27,681 nt of DNA from Daphnia carinata (GCF_022539665.2 NW_026712550.1:1-27681), one strand, 5' to 3'. Counted from the first letter of the stretch, positions 10,156-20,828 are shown. A program made the numbers and translations. Notes: generated by a model not told the origin, from the letters alone.

Positions 10156-10728
10156 TCAATCATCAATGGTCACGACAATCGGGCCATTGGGGCGTCTTCC
10201 GGCCCGTCCACAGGTAGGGCAGACGTCTTGTATCCACCATTGGGATAGCGCCCAATTTGGTGGTGGCGGCATGCGGTTCTGTGGGTCAAGCTCTAAAATT
10301 GCTTGAAGTTTTTCCACCGCTCCTTGCCAATTCTCCTCGTATAAAGCGTTTAGTAGCGCCAATCTTAAAACTCCGGTGCGAAGGTAAAGTTCATGAAGAT
10401 TTAAATCGCGTCGGGTAGGCCAGGTGGGGCGTGCGGGTTCCGGCATAAGTGTAGCGATTGGCCTTACGCGCACCGGGTTGGATCTTGTTTGAGGTGTAGC
10501 CGGGTTGGGCTGGACCCGGGGTGGAGCACGGATCCGGATACGGGATGGCAAAGTCACTTGCGGTGGGAAAGGTACCCGGGGCGGAACAGGTGGAGGGGTA
10601 ATGCGGTTAGATGGCCCCGCTTCCGGCTCATCGAAATCAATTGGCCTTAGCCGCCAAGCACTGTTGGAACTATGCCGACGAGTGGTGTACGGGGAAAGCC
10701 GATAATCTCCCGTATAGTCCTTAGACAT
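10156..10728 (-). CDS. Retroelement accessory ORF 2 (190 aa, TPR-like segment, C-terminal zinc pair)
   Basis: The ATG at 10728 (MSKDYTG) is the likely start. The frame runs further upstream without a stop, but only into the nested LTR beyond 10980. Residues about 1-45 are basic and polar. Residues about 45-105 are strongly Pro/Arg-rich. The conserved C-terminal part follows: RRDLNLHELYLR, then ENWQGAVEKLQAILELDPQN, which looks like one tetratricopeptide-type helix pair, then NRMPPPPNW, CPTCG and an acidic end. Accessory ORF 1 at 16161-16684 has the same C-terminal pattern, so the two are homologous. Position between pol and env suggests a subgenomic or spliced message. I recognise no named family. 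It could be a duplicated regulatory or packaging protein, but nothing in the sequence fixes the role. Confidence 0.62.
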   Translation of the reverse strand: MSKDYTGDYRLSPYTTRRHSSNSAWRLRPIDFDEPEAGPSNRITPPPVPPRVPFPPQVTLPSRIRIRAPPRVQPNPATPQTRSNPVRVRPIATLMPEPARPTWPTRRDLNLHELYLRTGVLRLALLNALYEENWQGAVEKLQAILELDPQNRMPPPPNWALSQWWIQDVCPTCGRAGRRPNGPIVVTIDD

Positions 10729-10732
10729 TTTG

Positions 10733-10891
10733 TTAAAATGATTTTTCAAGACTTGTGAGAAAGGATTGATCCCTTTCCTTGCGCCCACGTTTGTTATATA
10801 GGCAAAAAGTGTCATTGTCAGCTTTCTTGAAATAACTTTTAATGTTTCTTCTTGATGTTGTAAGCAATTCTTCTTTTGTTTCTGAATCCAT
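10733..10891 (-). CDS. Possible small ORF upstream of accessory ORF 2 (52 aa)
   Basis: ATG at 10891 (MDSETKEELLTTSRRN) ends just before accessory ORF 2. The peptide is rich in charged residues and has no recognised domain. It begins like the acidic N-terminus of accessory ORF 1 (MDSDSTVEL). It might therefore be the first exon, or the frameshifted N-terminus, of accessory ORF 2. Confidence 0.3.
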   Translation of the reverse strand: MDSETKEELLTTSRRNIKSYFKKADNDTFCLYNKRGRKERDQSFLTSLEKSF

Positions 10892-10979
10892 TTTTGTTGC
10901 AAAGCAAACGAAGAGATAACCATATATGGGTAACATGAAAAAGGGAATTGATTACAATTTCCAAGAAGTACAAGCATAT

Positions 10980-11324
10980 TGTCACGAGTAGAAATTGTAC
11001 GTATCCCAAACGTAGTTAGGATAGTCGTTTGATTATCGTAAGCAATGTCGAATTTTAGCATGATCTGTACGAAGTAGGAGAGACGTTGTTTGCCTGTGAA
11101 AGGGTTCGGTTGGTTTGGAAGCAAGTGTGTGTGTGTTTGGATGTTGGATGTGTTGCGAGCTGTGTGTTGTGTGAGAGTGTGTGTGCTTGGGCTGGTGTCT
11201 TAGACGCGGTGTGGTGTTGGTCACTATCAGCGTAGTTAAGTGTAGAGTAGTCGCTGATAGTGGAGGTAGGTCGGTGCGCTGTGCTGTCGTATTGGGATCA
11301 GCCAGTGAACCGACTGGCATCCAT
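10980..11324 (+). repeat. Left LTR of the short LTR element, first part
   Basis: Matches 15202-15542 except for a 2-base difference near 10986 and one extra AG/GT step in the GT-rich tract near 11175. It resumes at 14348-14395 after the inserted transposon. Confidence 0.9.
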
Positions 11325-11477
11325 CCCTAGTAGAACAAGATATCTTACTCCTATCTTTAAGATATATATATGTCTACCCGATGTATTTAGTTCTCTAAGA
11401 TATCTATTGTATATCAAAAAGTCATATCAATTTTATATGTCTTTATAGATATCTACCAGCTAACTGCTAGATATATT

Positions 11478-14018
11478 ATGAGATATTCAATACCTTTGTA
11501 TTGTTGTTGTATTGTTGAAGTTCCCAAAATATTACCTATAATAGATAACTGGCTTTACGTAGTGGCAGAAAATTGGATAGAGGAAGACATTCTCTATTTA
11601 CCGAATGATAGTTATTCAGCTGCACATCAAATCCAAATTTTGTAGTGTGGCGTTCCACCTGATGAGGAAACATGGCAGAGATACGAGGATTTCCAAATAA
11701 TTGGAACTTTTGGTAATTTGCGTTACTACTTCATTTTGTATGTTTAATGTAACAATATTGCTTTCTTTTTAAAGACACGTATGAAGAAGCAAGAACAAGT
11801 CTTCCCCGTGTTGAAACTGGCCTGCCCATTCTTAATCAAGAAAACTCAGGCAGAGGAAAACGAGTCCCTAAAAGGAAGAAACTAAATATACCTGGACAAT
11901 CAACAACAGAAATAGACAGCGAGGAAGAGTCTCTCAGCCCACCTAAAAAATCAGCACCCAGCAAAGGAAAGACGATTAAGAAAGCCTCCCATACAAACTC
12001 TGTCAAAGGAATGGCCACTTCTACTTTGCTTCCAATACCTCCTAGAGCCTTGTTGGTTTCTAAACAATCCAGCAATGCTTCAACGTCAACTAAAAAGGAT
12101 AATTGATTTTGAACTTTTAACAAACCTATAAACCAAGTCTTATTGTCATTTCGTTTAGTCATTGCTGCTGCTTCTACTAGTAAGAGAGGTTCCTCCAGTT
12201 CTGATAAACGTTTGTCTTCTAATGCTGTGGTCCTTTCGTCAAATTCGTCTCGTAATTATAATATTTAATACACTGTTGCATAACATTCATGCAACGCAAT
12301 TTTTCATTAAGTTGAAAAATTTTCGTTACCTCATAGCGATATGTCAAGTCTGGAAGCGTTAATAGTGCGTTCCAATGCCGAAGTTCTGTCATTGAATGCG
12401 CCTGGTAATTATGCTGCTTATTTCGTTATTTTGGTACAGTTACTGTGGTCTCGTCTAGTATATCGTTTATTTTTGTTTCACGTTTCTTTTCGGACAAATG
12501 TGCCGGTCACTCTTGCGGTAATTACCTAACTTATTCTATAATTATAGAAGATACATCGTCTCCTGTGCATATGCCAAGTCAACAATCGTTTCAACCTGGT
12601 AATAATGATATTATTTACTTCTTATTTTTTGGTTCAGTTACTGTTGTCTTGTCTATTATATCGTGTTTTTGTTCGCCGTTACTATTCGGATTAAATGTGC
12701 AGTGCACTCCTTCTATAATTACCTTACTCTCCTTATTCTATAATTACAGAAGATTCGTCGTCTCCTGTGGATATGCAAATTCAACAGTCGATTCAGTCTG
12801 GTAATGTTAATTCTAGTTTAATGAAACCTTTTTTTTCAAAATATTCTTGTGCATTAAATAGGTAATTCCGACGACTCATATGGAACCCACCAGTTCGGTA
12901 ATCATAAAAAATATCTTTCTTTCATCAACCTCTTTTTCAATACTGTTTTACATATTTTTCTTTATTTTGTTTATTGTTAACATATCAGAAAATATGCATC
13001 CGCAATTTAATTACAATGGTGGTCATTACAACTGGGGAATGCAGCAGCCGTACTGGAACTATAATTCACATTTAATGAATTCTTCTTATCAAACACCATC
13101 AACTGTCCCTGAATTTCCGAGCCAGCAAAATATTGGAGCAATAACAAGCTATAGGCCAAATGAATCACATCATCTGCAACTTCGTAACTAATCAGAATAT
13201 TTTCATTTTAAACGTATAATCCTTAACCATATTTTTTTAGATGCTGAAAGTAGTTCCGGCCCTTCTACATCCCAAGATTCTTCGTCTTATTATACTACGG
13301 ATTCTCCATCGTCTCTTCCCATTCCAAAGAAAGTCAATCACGACAAAGAGAAATACTTCTCTGACCTTGCCAAGATTAATGAAAAGTTGTCTATGATCGA
13401 TAAAAAAATTAATCCAGTTAACGAATGCATTGAGGAAATAGATGAAGGCATTGCTTCTCTTCCATTAAAAAACTTAGTATTGGAAGCATTCGAAAAAATT
13501 CTTTAAAAAGATGAAAATCTGAAGAAGCTAGTAAGTTTTCAATAATTTATATATTTCATTTAGTATGTTAAACTCCTCTTTCATTCATGAATAGATAGTC
13601 CGAAAAATCCGTCTTTCAGGAAAAAAGAATTCCAAAAATTCTGAAGGCGACTATGTGTACAAAGAGCGTGGAGAACAGTATTTGAAGATTCACTCTCTAA
13701 GGATGTAAATTGGCTTGGGAGACGTGATAAGAGAGTAAACGGCGGAATGGGAAAAAAGGAATCCACTCTTGTCGTATAACGGAATTAGTAAGAGGTAACC
13801 ATTTTATATAGAGAAGAGATATAAGTAAAGAGTAAAATAAGTAGTTAAATAAAAATATTTTATATTTAGTTAGAATCATCTCCAATTCAAAGTTTAAAGA
13901 TCTGGAAAAAGAAGTGTTCGTCGCTGAAACCAAATCGTATCTTCATAATGCAAAAGGGCGTTTTGTGGCAGAACAAGCGAAACTTGCGGCGGAAGACAAC
14001 AGCAGCGATTCTAATTAA
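11478..14018 (+). pseudogene. Decayed ~11-exon gene inside the TIR transposon (possibly DUF4806-type)
   Basis: Candidate exons: 11478-11712, 11775-12097, 12159-12251, 12338-12404, 12548-12598, 12750-12800, 12862-12897, 12989-13183, 13241-13530, 13595-about 13660 and 13870-14018. An AATAAA lies near 14094. Exon 1 has WLYVV, WIEED, PPDEETW and IIGTF, and exon 2 continues DTYEEAR. This resembles the N-terminal segment of arthropod proteins often annotated with DUF4806 (memory of the pattern, uncertain). The middle is Ser/Pro/Gln-rich. Exon 9 holds a coiled-coil-like stretch (INEKLSMIDKKI), followed by LPLKNL. Damage: TAG at 11643-11645, TAA at 13504-13506, a further stop in exon 10, a lost donor after exon 2 and a phase conflict at exons 3-4. 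It could encode a transposon accessory protein or be captured host DNA. Confidence 0.55.
12390..12800 (+). repeat. Tandem duplication of a 51-nt exon with its intron
   Basis: Exons 12548-12598 and 12750-12800 are both 51 nt, both phase 1-1, and similar (CATCGTCTCCTGTG versus CGTCGTCTCCTGTG). The preceding introns align too (GGTACAGTTACTGTGGTCTC versus GGTTCAGTTACTGTTGTCTT; both end with TTCTATAATTA[TC]AG). The period is about 202 bp. Confidence 0.8.
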
Positions 14019-14347
14019 TAATAAGACTTGAATGTCTTCCTGTCACAGTTTGTAACTTGTGTTTCTTTGCCAATTGTAATTCGGATTTTAAAAATAAACT
14101 GTCTTTAAAAAATGTATTCTTTTTTTTGTATTTACTATTTATTTTAGAGCGATAAGTTCCCTATACAGTTATGTAGAAAGTGGCTTTTAGGATATTCGTA
14201 AGATATATAAACAAGATATCTCCACCCCATGACATTTAGCTAGTACAAAGCTAGTACAAAGATAGTAGTAAGATATCTAAGATGTATTTGCCATAGATGT
14301 ATCGCTATCTTTAAGATTGTGTGAAGATATCTTGTTCTACTAGGGAT

Positions 14348-14395
14348 GTCGGGAACTTTAGCGACGTGAACAGCCCCTGATTTTTTACCCGTGAC
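14348..14395 (+). repeat. Left LTR of the short LTR element, second part
   Basis: Continues the LTR interrupted at 11324 and ends ACCCGTGACA, identical to 15544-15591. Confidence 0.9.
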
Positions 14396-15201
14396 AAAGT
14401 GGTGGAGATGCAGGGTACGGGGTTTTGTTCACGTTCGCTACGATTGGCTCCTTTTTAGTTAATTCTGAAGCTTGTGGTAAATCAAGGATGACATAGTCGA
14501 CAGTGTTTTGGCTAATCAGTTATCTGTGTAATTGCTCACCGCATGCGTAGCGGCCGTGAACTCAGTTCTGCTGTTGTTTGAGTATACTAAGTCCCAGACA
14601 TTGGGCTCTTGGGGAAATTTCTTACAATAGATTTTGATAAAACGCGATCTTAGAGCCGGGTCCTGCGAGGCCATCACAAGAACCAGGGTTGCCCAGTGAT
14701 CGGTTTGGTGGCAGAGCCAGTGGTAAAAAGGCATGATGAGCACGGCTCACACGGCCCCGTAATTACGCTTAGCGTACAACTGGTTGTTCAGCAATGGTCT
14801 GTAGTTATGCTTAGCATTCTACCTGAAAGCCATGAGGACATAGTTCTACATGGAAACAGACATGATGAGTCACAGACTCGTTAATGTGCAAAAGATGTAG
14901 TGGCAGAGCCAGTAGAAGAAAAGACGCGTCTGAGCTCAGCTTGCGCGGTCTGTAGTTATGCTTGGCGTACTACTCGAAAGTCATGAGAACATAGTTCTGC
15001 ATGGAAAGAAGCGTGATGAGTCAAAGACTCGTGAAAGCGAAAAAAGGCAATGGCCATGTAATTGAACGCGATCGCTGAGTAAACTGTGTACGCCGCTCCC
15101 AGGGAGACGGGCTCTTAAAAAAAAATAAAATAAAATAAAAATAAATAAATAAATAAGGAAATCATGATCGGGGTCGATCATTTTTTGTAGAGAGAGGTAA
15201 T
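14396..15201 (+). other. Internal, non-coding part of the short LTR element
   Basis: No gene is recognised. The PBS-like motif starts at 14399. Two imperfect direct repeats are visible: GTGGCAGAGCCAGT at about 14708 and 14900, and GGTCTGTAGTTATGCTT at 14797 and 14947, each followed by related sequence (CATGAGGACATAGTTCT versus CATGAGAACATAGTTCT). An A-rich microsatellite lies at about 15115-15155. Confidence 0.7.
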
Positions 15202-15591
15202 TGTCACGTAGAAATTGTACGTATCCCAAACGTAGTTAGGATAGTCGTTTGATTATCGTAAGCAATGTCGAATTTTAGCATGATCTGTACGAAGTAGGAG
15301 AGACGTTGTTTGCCTGTGAAAGGGTTCGGTTGGTTTGGAAGCAAGTGTGTGTGTGTTTGGATGTTGGATGTGTTGCGAGCTGTGTGTTGTGTGAGTGTGT
15401 GTGCTTGGGCTGGTGTCTTAGACGCGGTGTGGTGTTGGTCACTATCAGCGTAGTTAAGTGTAGAGTAGTCGCTGATAGTGGAGGTAGGTCGGTGCGCTGT
15501 GCTGTCGTATTGGGATCAGCCAGTGAACCGACTGGCATCCATGTCGGGAACTTTAGCGACGTGAACAGCCCCTGATTTTTTACCCGTGACA
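15202..15591 (+). repeat. Right LTR of the short LTR element (390 bp, intact)
   Basis: Starts TGTCACG and ends CGTGACA. It has a GT-rich tract (about 15344-15410) and a hairpin with 11-bp arms CACTATCAGCG (15440-15450) and CGCTGATAGTG (15470-15480), also present in the other LTR at 11222-11262. Confidence 0.92.
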
Positions 15592-16160
15592 ATATATATA
15601 AAAAAAAATTTCATTTATAATAAACATATATATATATAACAGAATTAACAATTCGTACAACTTAAAAATAACTATAAGAAACAGACAAAAATTGTCGTCA
15701 AATTCTATTTATATATATTTGAAAATATATATATATATTGAACTGTATTCGCACCCTTGCCGTTCGCTTATCCAATTTCTAATACAGTAGTGTAACACTA
15801 CTCTTTCTTCTGCTATTTTTGAATTTCTTTTATTCATTATTAAACGAACATTTTTTTTTCTAATGTCTACACCAACTGTGGCTCGTAAAAGAAAAGAAAA
15901 CCCCTTTTTTTCTTTTATTGTCATTCGTAAGAGCCAAAATTAAAATTGTATACCCAAAATTTGTACCTAAAGGATAAGTATATTGTTTGTCGGATAAGCG
16001 CAAGAGCAAGAGATACTAAAAGTTGACAAAAGGACACATGAATAGTCATAAGAAAAATAACACATACACAAAAGGAATAATATAATAGGCCACACGAAAA
16101 GCACTACAACAAATAAATAAATTTTATAAAGACGATAAAATCTTCAGCTGTCCTGCTTCT
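15592..16160. other. AT-rich stretch of the retrotransposon, no gene seen
   Basis: Contains TA runs (15592-15600, 15627-15640, 15712-15740) and no recognisable coding sequence. It is the retrotransposon's own sequence between accessory ORF 1 and the nested short LTR element. Confidence 0.5.
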
Positions 16161-16684
16161 TTAATTATTCTTGCAGAATCTGCAACGGTAGTGGGGATTC
16201 CAATCCTCAGGAAACCATCCGTAGAGAGGTGGGCTCCTGTTCTCAGGGTCCAGATCCAAAATCCTTTTCAATTTGACAACTGCTTTTCTCCAATTTTCCT
16301 GGCGGATGTGGAGTTGAAGTTCGTCCGCCAAATCCCTGGGTCCGTGTTACGCCTCTTTTCTTTACGCCAGTTGTGTTCGTCTTCTGAATCTTCAGAATGA
16401 CATTCTTGGTTTCGGTAGGGTTCTAACATTTCATCACAAATCTTATGGGTTTCATCTCTATACTTTCGTTGTTCTTTAGTCACTGCTGGATGCAGAAACT
16501 CCTCTAAATCCTTCTCCCTCTTGATTTCTTCTTCTTCGTCAGTGCTTTCTATCTCTCCTTCTTCGAGCTTGCACTTTTTTTCCGCGGGCTCTTCCTCTCC
16601 CATGGACAATTGCGAAGTCATCGCCACTTCGATGGTTTGGGCGACGTCCCAGGCGTTCAGCTCAACGGTACTGTCAGAATCCAT
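16161..16684 (-). pseudogene. Retroelement accessory ORF 1, homologous to accessory ORF 2, one frame break
   Basis: ATG at 16684 (MDSDSTVEL). The first part, about 110 residues, is strongly acidic with short Lys/Arg blocks (EEEPAEKKCKLEEGEIES). This frame runs on to 16268 but loses similarity. From about 16345 another frame carries the conserved C-terminal part: RDLADELQLH, ENWRKAVVKLKRILDLDPEN, NRSPP, and a final CRFCKNN ending at 16161. It matches accessory ORF 2 in the order RDL, ENWxxAVxKL, ILxLDPxNRxPP, CxxC. The shift lies within about 16333-16350. No standard slippery heptamer is visible there, so a one-base indel is simplest. The function is unknown; a single TPR-like helix pair plus a zinc-type Cys pair suggests a protein- or nucleic-acid-binding role (inference). 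Confidence 0.62.
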
Positions 16685-16781
16685 GTTGTGCTCAAGATCA
16701 CCAACAAACTGTTGAATATCTGCCACTATGTGTCACGAGCTTATATAGTCCTTTTTCCATCATTAAAAAAAAAGTTTCAAA

Positions 16782-19700
16782 TTAAAATCCAGCGGTGTAT
16801 CGAATAGGCTTCCTGCGATTTCTTTGTGGACGTCCGGTGTTCGAGACCGTTTGAGGATCATCTTTTTTCAAATTTTCTTGAGAAGTTCCAGAATCTTGTG
16901 AATTCCGTTGAATGAAATCCGTCTTCATTGGGATTTCCATAGAATTTTGTTGATTTTCCGTTGCTTGAAATTGCTGGTTTTCAAATCCATTTCCGGTGTG
17001 TATTTTCATCTCTTCATCCAGAAGTGCGTTGTTTACGAGAGAAGGGTTTACAATTTCTTGGACATCACACAAATCATTAAACTCATCTATAAGCCCATCC
17101 TCGTTTTTTGATAAATCAATTGTTTGGGTTGAAATCGTTTTACGAAATCGACTCTCAAACTCAAAAGGGGTCTCAAATGGTGGACAATGTTCGGTCTTCC
17201 AAAGCATTGTTTCGTACAAAGGTTTTAATCTGTTAACGTGAGTACGTTGACAGATATAAGAGTTATCCGCTATATCTACAGTATTATTAGAATACACTTT
17301 TACTACCCTATATGGTCCTTTATATTTCGAAGTGAATTTCCTGCTATCCCCATCTTTAACTACGCGAATATCCAATAACACTCTATCGCCTACCACATAT
17401 CGTCTTTCTTTGGCGCGTTTGTTATATTGTTCCCTCTGACGCTCCCTAGCTTTTCCGCTTTCTTCTCTAACCCTTTGAAAACTATAACGCAAACGTTCCG
17501 CTAAATTACCTACATAATCCGAAGAAGATTTAAATGTTTTTGGGGACGCATCAAGAAATTCATTTATTGGAATATTGGGATCCCTACCGTGGAGTAAATA
17601 ATAAGGGGTGTCAAGTGTTGAGGCGTGCACTGAGCTACGATAAGCAAATAATACGTCGTCTAACATATCTTCCCAATTGGAATGCTCTCCATCTTTTAAT
17701 TCTTTCCTTAACATTGTTGTTAATGTCCTATTGAATCTCTCTGTTTCCCCATTACTGGCTGGATTATATGCAGTTGTTAACCTTTGATCAATCTTTAATT
17801 TCTTACAAAAATATCGAAATAATTTTGAAGTGAAATTAGTCCCACGATCAGAAAGAATTGCTTTTGGCATCCCATGACGTACAATTATAGTCTTATATAT
17901 ACACTCGGCTGTTGTTAACGCAGTTTGACTTCCTATTTAGGGTAAAAGTTTTAAATGAATATGTGAAAAAATACAATTATAGTTTAAAAAACGGTATATA
18001 TACACTCGGCTGTTGTTAACGCAGTTTGATCTTTTAAAGCGACTGCTTCTACATACCATCGACTAAAATAATCAGTAATAACTAAAATATAACTATTTCC
18101 GTTAGGCGAAATCGGAGTAATAGGCCCTAAAAAGTCCATTCCAATTACTTGAAAAGGAGCTTTGGCGACTTCATGAGGGTGCAAAACTGCTCTATATGTA
18201 GAGGAAGTGTTAGCTATACATATTTCGCAAGCTTGGCAATACTCCTTAATATCGCCCCTCATGTTAGGCCAATAATAATGGTTTTTCACTTTTAAATACG
18301 TCTTATAAAATGCTAAATGCCCTCCCATCGGTGCGTCATGTAATTCCTTGAGCACTAGATGGCGGAGCGCTACAGGTAACACCAATTGATAATTTACGTC
18401 GCTGCGCTTGCTATTTGACAAAGGCAACTCATGCCGATAAAGAGTACCTTCGATGACTTCAAAATATTCAATTTCTTTTACCCAATCTGGCCTAGTTTGT
18501 TGAAAAATTTCATCCAATTCTCCTTTCTCTAAATAATTCCTAATAGCTATACAAAGTTCATCTTCTAATTGTTTCTCACAAATAAACTTAATATTTTTCC
18601 CAGTTTGAATACTCGCCACCTTTAAACGTGACAAACAGTCAGCATTTTGGTGAATACGACCAGGCCTATACTTTAACTCATAATTGGTCGCAGCTAATAA
18701 TATATAGCCCATCGTCCTAATCTCCCATTGTTATCTTTTTGATCCTTAAGCCACTGTAGTGGACGATGATCACTAATAATCTCGAATGGCTTATCCAAAA
18801 GATAATGTCGAAAATGTTTAATTGCATCAATCACTGCTAAAGCTTCTTTCTCTGTAGTGGCATATTTCATCTCAGCTTTTGTTAATTGTCTACTAGAATA
18901 CGCTATCGGATGTTCGTGGCCATTTTGTATCTGCGAAAGTACCGCTCCTATTCCATAATCACATGCGTCTGTGAAAAGTAAAAATTTTTCATTGAAATTG
19001 GGGTAAACTAATACTGGGGGCGTAACGAGAGAAGTTCGTAATTTTTCAAAGGCATTTTGCTCCTCAGTACCCCAAACAAAAGGTTTTTTGCTAAGGTCTT
19101 TATGAGTTAATCTGGTCAATGGCTTAGCTATTGATCCAAAATTTTGAATAAATCTCCTATAATATCCGGCTAATCCCAAAAATGATCTTACTTCGTCTAC
19201 AGAAGAAGGTGCTTTATAATTCACTATTTTATCGATTTTCCCTGGATCTGGCTTAATTCCTTCAGTCGAAATGACATGGCCTAAATAATTTACCGATCGT
19301 TTAATAAACTGGCATTTTTTTAGTTTTAATTTTAAATTTGCATCCTGTAGTAGTTGAAAAATTTCCCGAATATCCCTCAAATGGTCCTCGAAATTATCCG
19401 AAAAGATTATTACATCATCCAAATAAACTAATGCCTTACTTCCCAAAACGTCTTTCAGTACATAATTCATTAGTCTTTGAAATGTGGCAGGTGCATTGCA
19501 CAAGCCAAATGCCATACGCTTAAATTCGTATAGATTATTTTCTACAACAAATGCTGTTTTTTCTATAGCTGGCTCATCTACCTGAATTTGCCAATATCCC
19601 GCAGCTAGGTCGAGAGTAGTAAAAAATTTCTTCCCATACAATTTATCCAATGTTTCATCTATCCTTGGCATAGGAAACGAATCTTTCTTTGTGATACTAT

Positions 19701-20828
19701 TTAATTTCCGATAATCGACGCAAAACCTGACTTCTCCACCTTTTTTCTCAACTAAAACCACAGGTGAAGCCCATGGCGAATGCGAGTATTGAATTACATT
19801 CGCATCAAGCATTTCTTGTACCTTATCCTCCAATAATTTTCTTTGATTATTTGTAACTCTATATGGGCGTTGTCGAATAGGGCCTCGTCCCTGTGTATCA
19901 ATTGTATGTTTTATAAGATCTGTGTTGCCTAATTCTGAATCTTTTGCAGCGAACAAGTCGTGAAAGTCATTTAATAATTTAGCGAGCTGTGTTTGAAATT
20001 CGGGGTCGACCTCCGGAATTACAATAGGCTCTTTTACTACGTTAGGCCTGTCCTCAACTTTATTTAAAGAAATTTTTCCGATCGCTCGAGTAGTAACTTC
20101 GATGCCACCTAACTTCGTATCCCTAGGAATTTTGACTTGATTTAACGAATGATTTTCAACTAGAATATTATATTTTCCATCTCTCGATACTTTTCCTACG
20201 AACTCCTCAATAAAAACGCCGGCCGGCAAATCTTCTGCTGGGGTAAATATAAAAGCTGTATTCGGCGGAACAAACGGAAATGACCCTTTCATTTGCGCGG
20301 CAATTACTAGCGACGTCTGACGAGATAACGTCGTCTTTTTGACCGAAGTAACTGCCATGTCCGGAATGCTAGAAATAGCTGATCCCTGCTTATCTCTTGC
20401 TAAATAAATGCTCTTGGCTTCTCCATCAAGCCGAAATCCGTGTTTCTGGATTGCGTCCCATCCAAGGATACAGTCCTCAGAAACACCATTTGTAACAATA
20501 AACTCTTGTTCCAAAACTGACTCTCCGTATCGCACGGGTAAAGTAACGCTCCCCAGCGTGTGTAATTTTTTCTCCCCTACATCGTATAAATCAAAATCAA
20601 GTTGACTGCAGATCACTTGACCTCTTTGGGGTAATTTCTTAAATAATTTCTCATGAATAATACTCTTAGACGCTCCTGTATCGAATAATGCTTGAAATGG
20701 GATCTGATGAATTTTCAATGGAATTCTCGGTGTCGATTCATTCGTTATGGTTGTTAATTTTGCGACTTGTCGGGATTTACACGGAGGCTCCCTATCAACT
20801 GACCCGAAGTTACAGTTGATACCTATTG
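16782..20828 (-). pseudogene. pol: pol polyprotein: protease, reverse transcriptase, RNase H, integrase; broken twice
   Basis: The pol frame is -1 to gag and opens at the frameshift site. Segments: 20828-18694 holds protease (LFDTGAS at about 20682), RT (YLDD at about 19414-19425, FGLCNAPATFQRLM) and RNase H (FTDACDYGIGAVLS, DHRPLQW). 18712-17984 has the end of RNase H and the integrase HHCC zinc finger with the first catalytic Asp (ITDYFSRW). 17870-16782 has the second Asp (LSDRGTNF), the Glu (NGETERFNR), a GPY/F module (GPYRVV) and an acidic tail ending in a basic patch (RPQRNRRKP). Domain order PR-RT-RH-IN places it in Ty3/gypsy. Break 1 is a small indel in a TA run at about 18700-18707. 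Break 2 is a 101-bp partial tandem duplication (17893-18029) between the first two integrase catalytic residues. No other catalytic residue appears missing. Confidence 0.9.
17893..18029. repeat. Partial tandem duplication (101 bp) inside integrase
   Basis: TATATACACTCGGCTGTTGT and the following bases to CAGTTTGA occur at 17893-17928 and again at 17995-18029. ACAATTATAG is also repeated (17881 and 17973). The net 101-bp gain shifts the frame and adds stops. Confidence 0.88.

Larger units (their letters stand above)
11325..14345 (+). mobile_element. 3.0-kb terminal-inverted-repeat DNA transposon
   Basis: Both ends carry CCCTAGTAGAACAAGATATC plus TT (22 bp perfect), in inverted orientation. The empty site is preserved in the other LTR (CATCCATGTCGGG), which shows a 2-bp AT duplication (11323-11324 and 14346-14347). 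Subterminal copies of AGATATCT occur near both ends (about 11338, 11399, 11448; about 14197, 14215, 14272) and may be transposase sites. It carries one plus-strand multi-exon gene and no recognisable DDE transposase, so it may be non-autonomous or of an unfamiliar family. A 2-bp TSD with CCC termini does not let me assign a superfamily. Confidence 0.85.
10980..15591 (+). mobile_element. Non-coding short LTR element (TRIM-like), itself interrupted
   Basis: Two near-identical LTRs (10980-14395 interrupted by a DNA transposon, and 15202-15591) with ends TGTCACG...CGTGACA enclose about 806 bp of internal sequence. ATAT occurs at 10976-10979 and again at 15592-15595, the target duplication. A PBS-like TGGTGGAGATGC starts 3 bp after the left LTR (14399) and a purine run (GTAGAGAGAGGTAA) precedes the right LTR, so the element reads on the plus strand. 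No gag or pol is visible in the internal part. It must have moved with enzymes made elsewhere. Without the nested transposon it would be about 1.6 kb. Confidence 0.88.

Noticed and set aside
9833-10159. Open stretches on both strands around the T/A runs
   Set aside because: Composition is driven by homopolymer runs giving long Phe or Lys tracts.
10980-11124. Upstream extension of accessory ORF 2
   Set aside because: This part is the LTR of the nested element read on the opposite strand, so it cannot be original coding sequence.
14516-14884. Small open stretches in the short LTR element
   Set aside because: No motif, and they overlap imperfect repeats; the region looks non-coding.
15592-15740. 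TA-rich runs considered as a CRISPR-like or regulatory array
   Set aside because: Simple dinucleotide repeats without unique spacers; a eukaryotic microsatellite.
16268-16360. Apparent C-terminus of accessory ORF 1 in its first frame
   Set aside because: Similarity to accessory ORF 2 continues only in the neighbouring frame, so this end is the result of a frame break.
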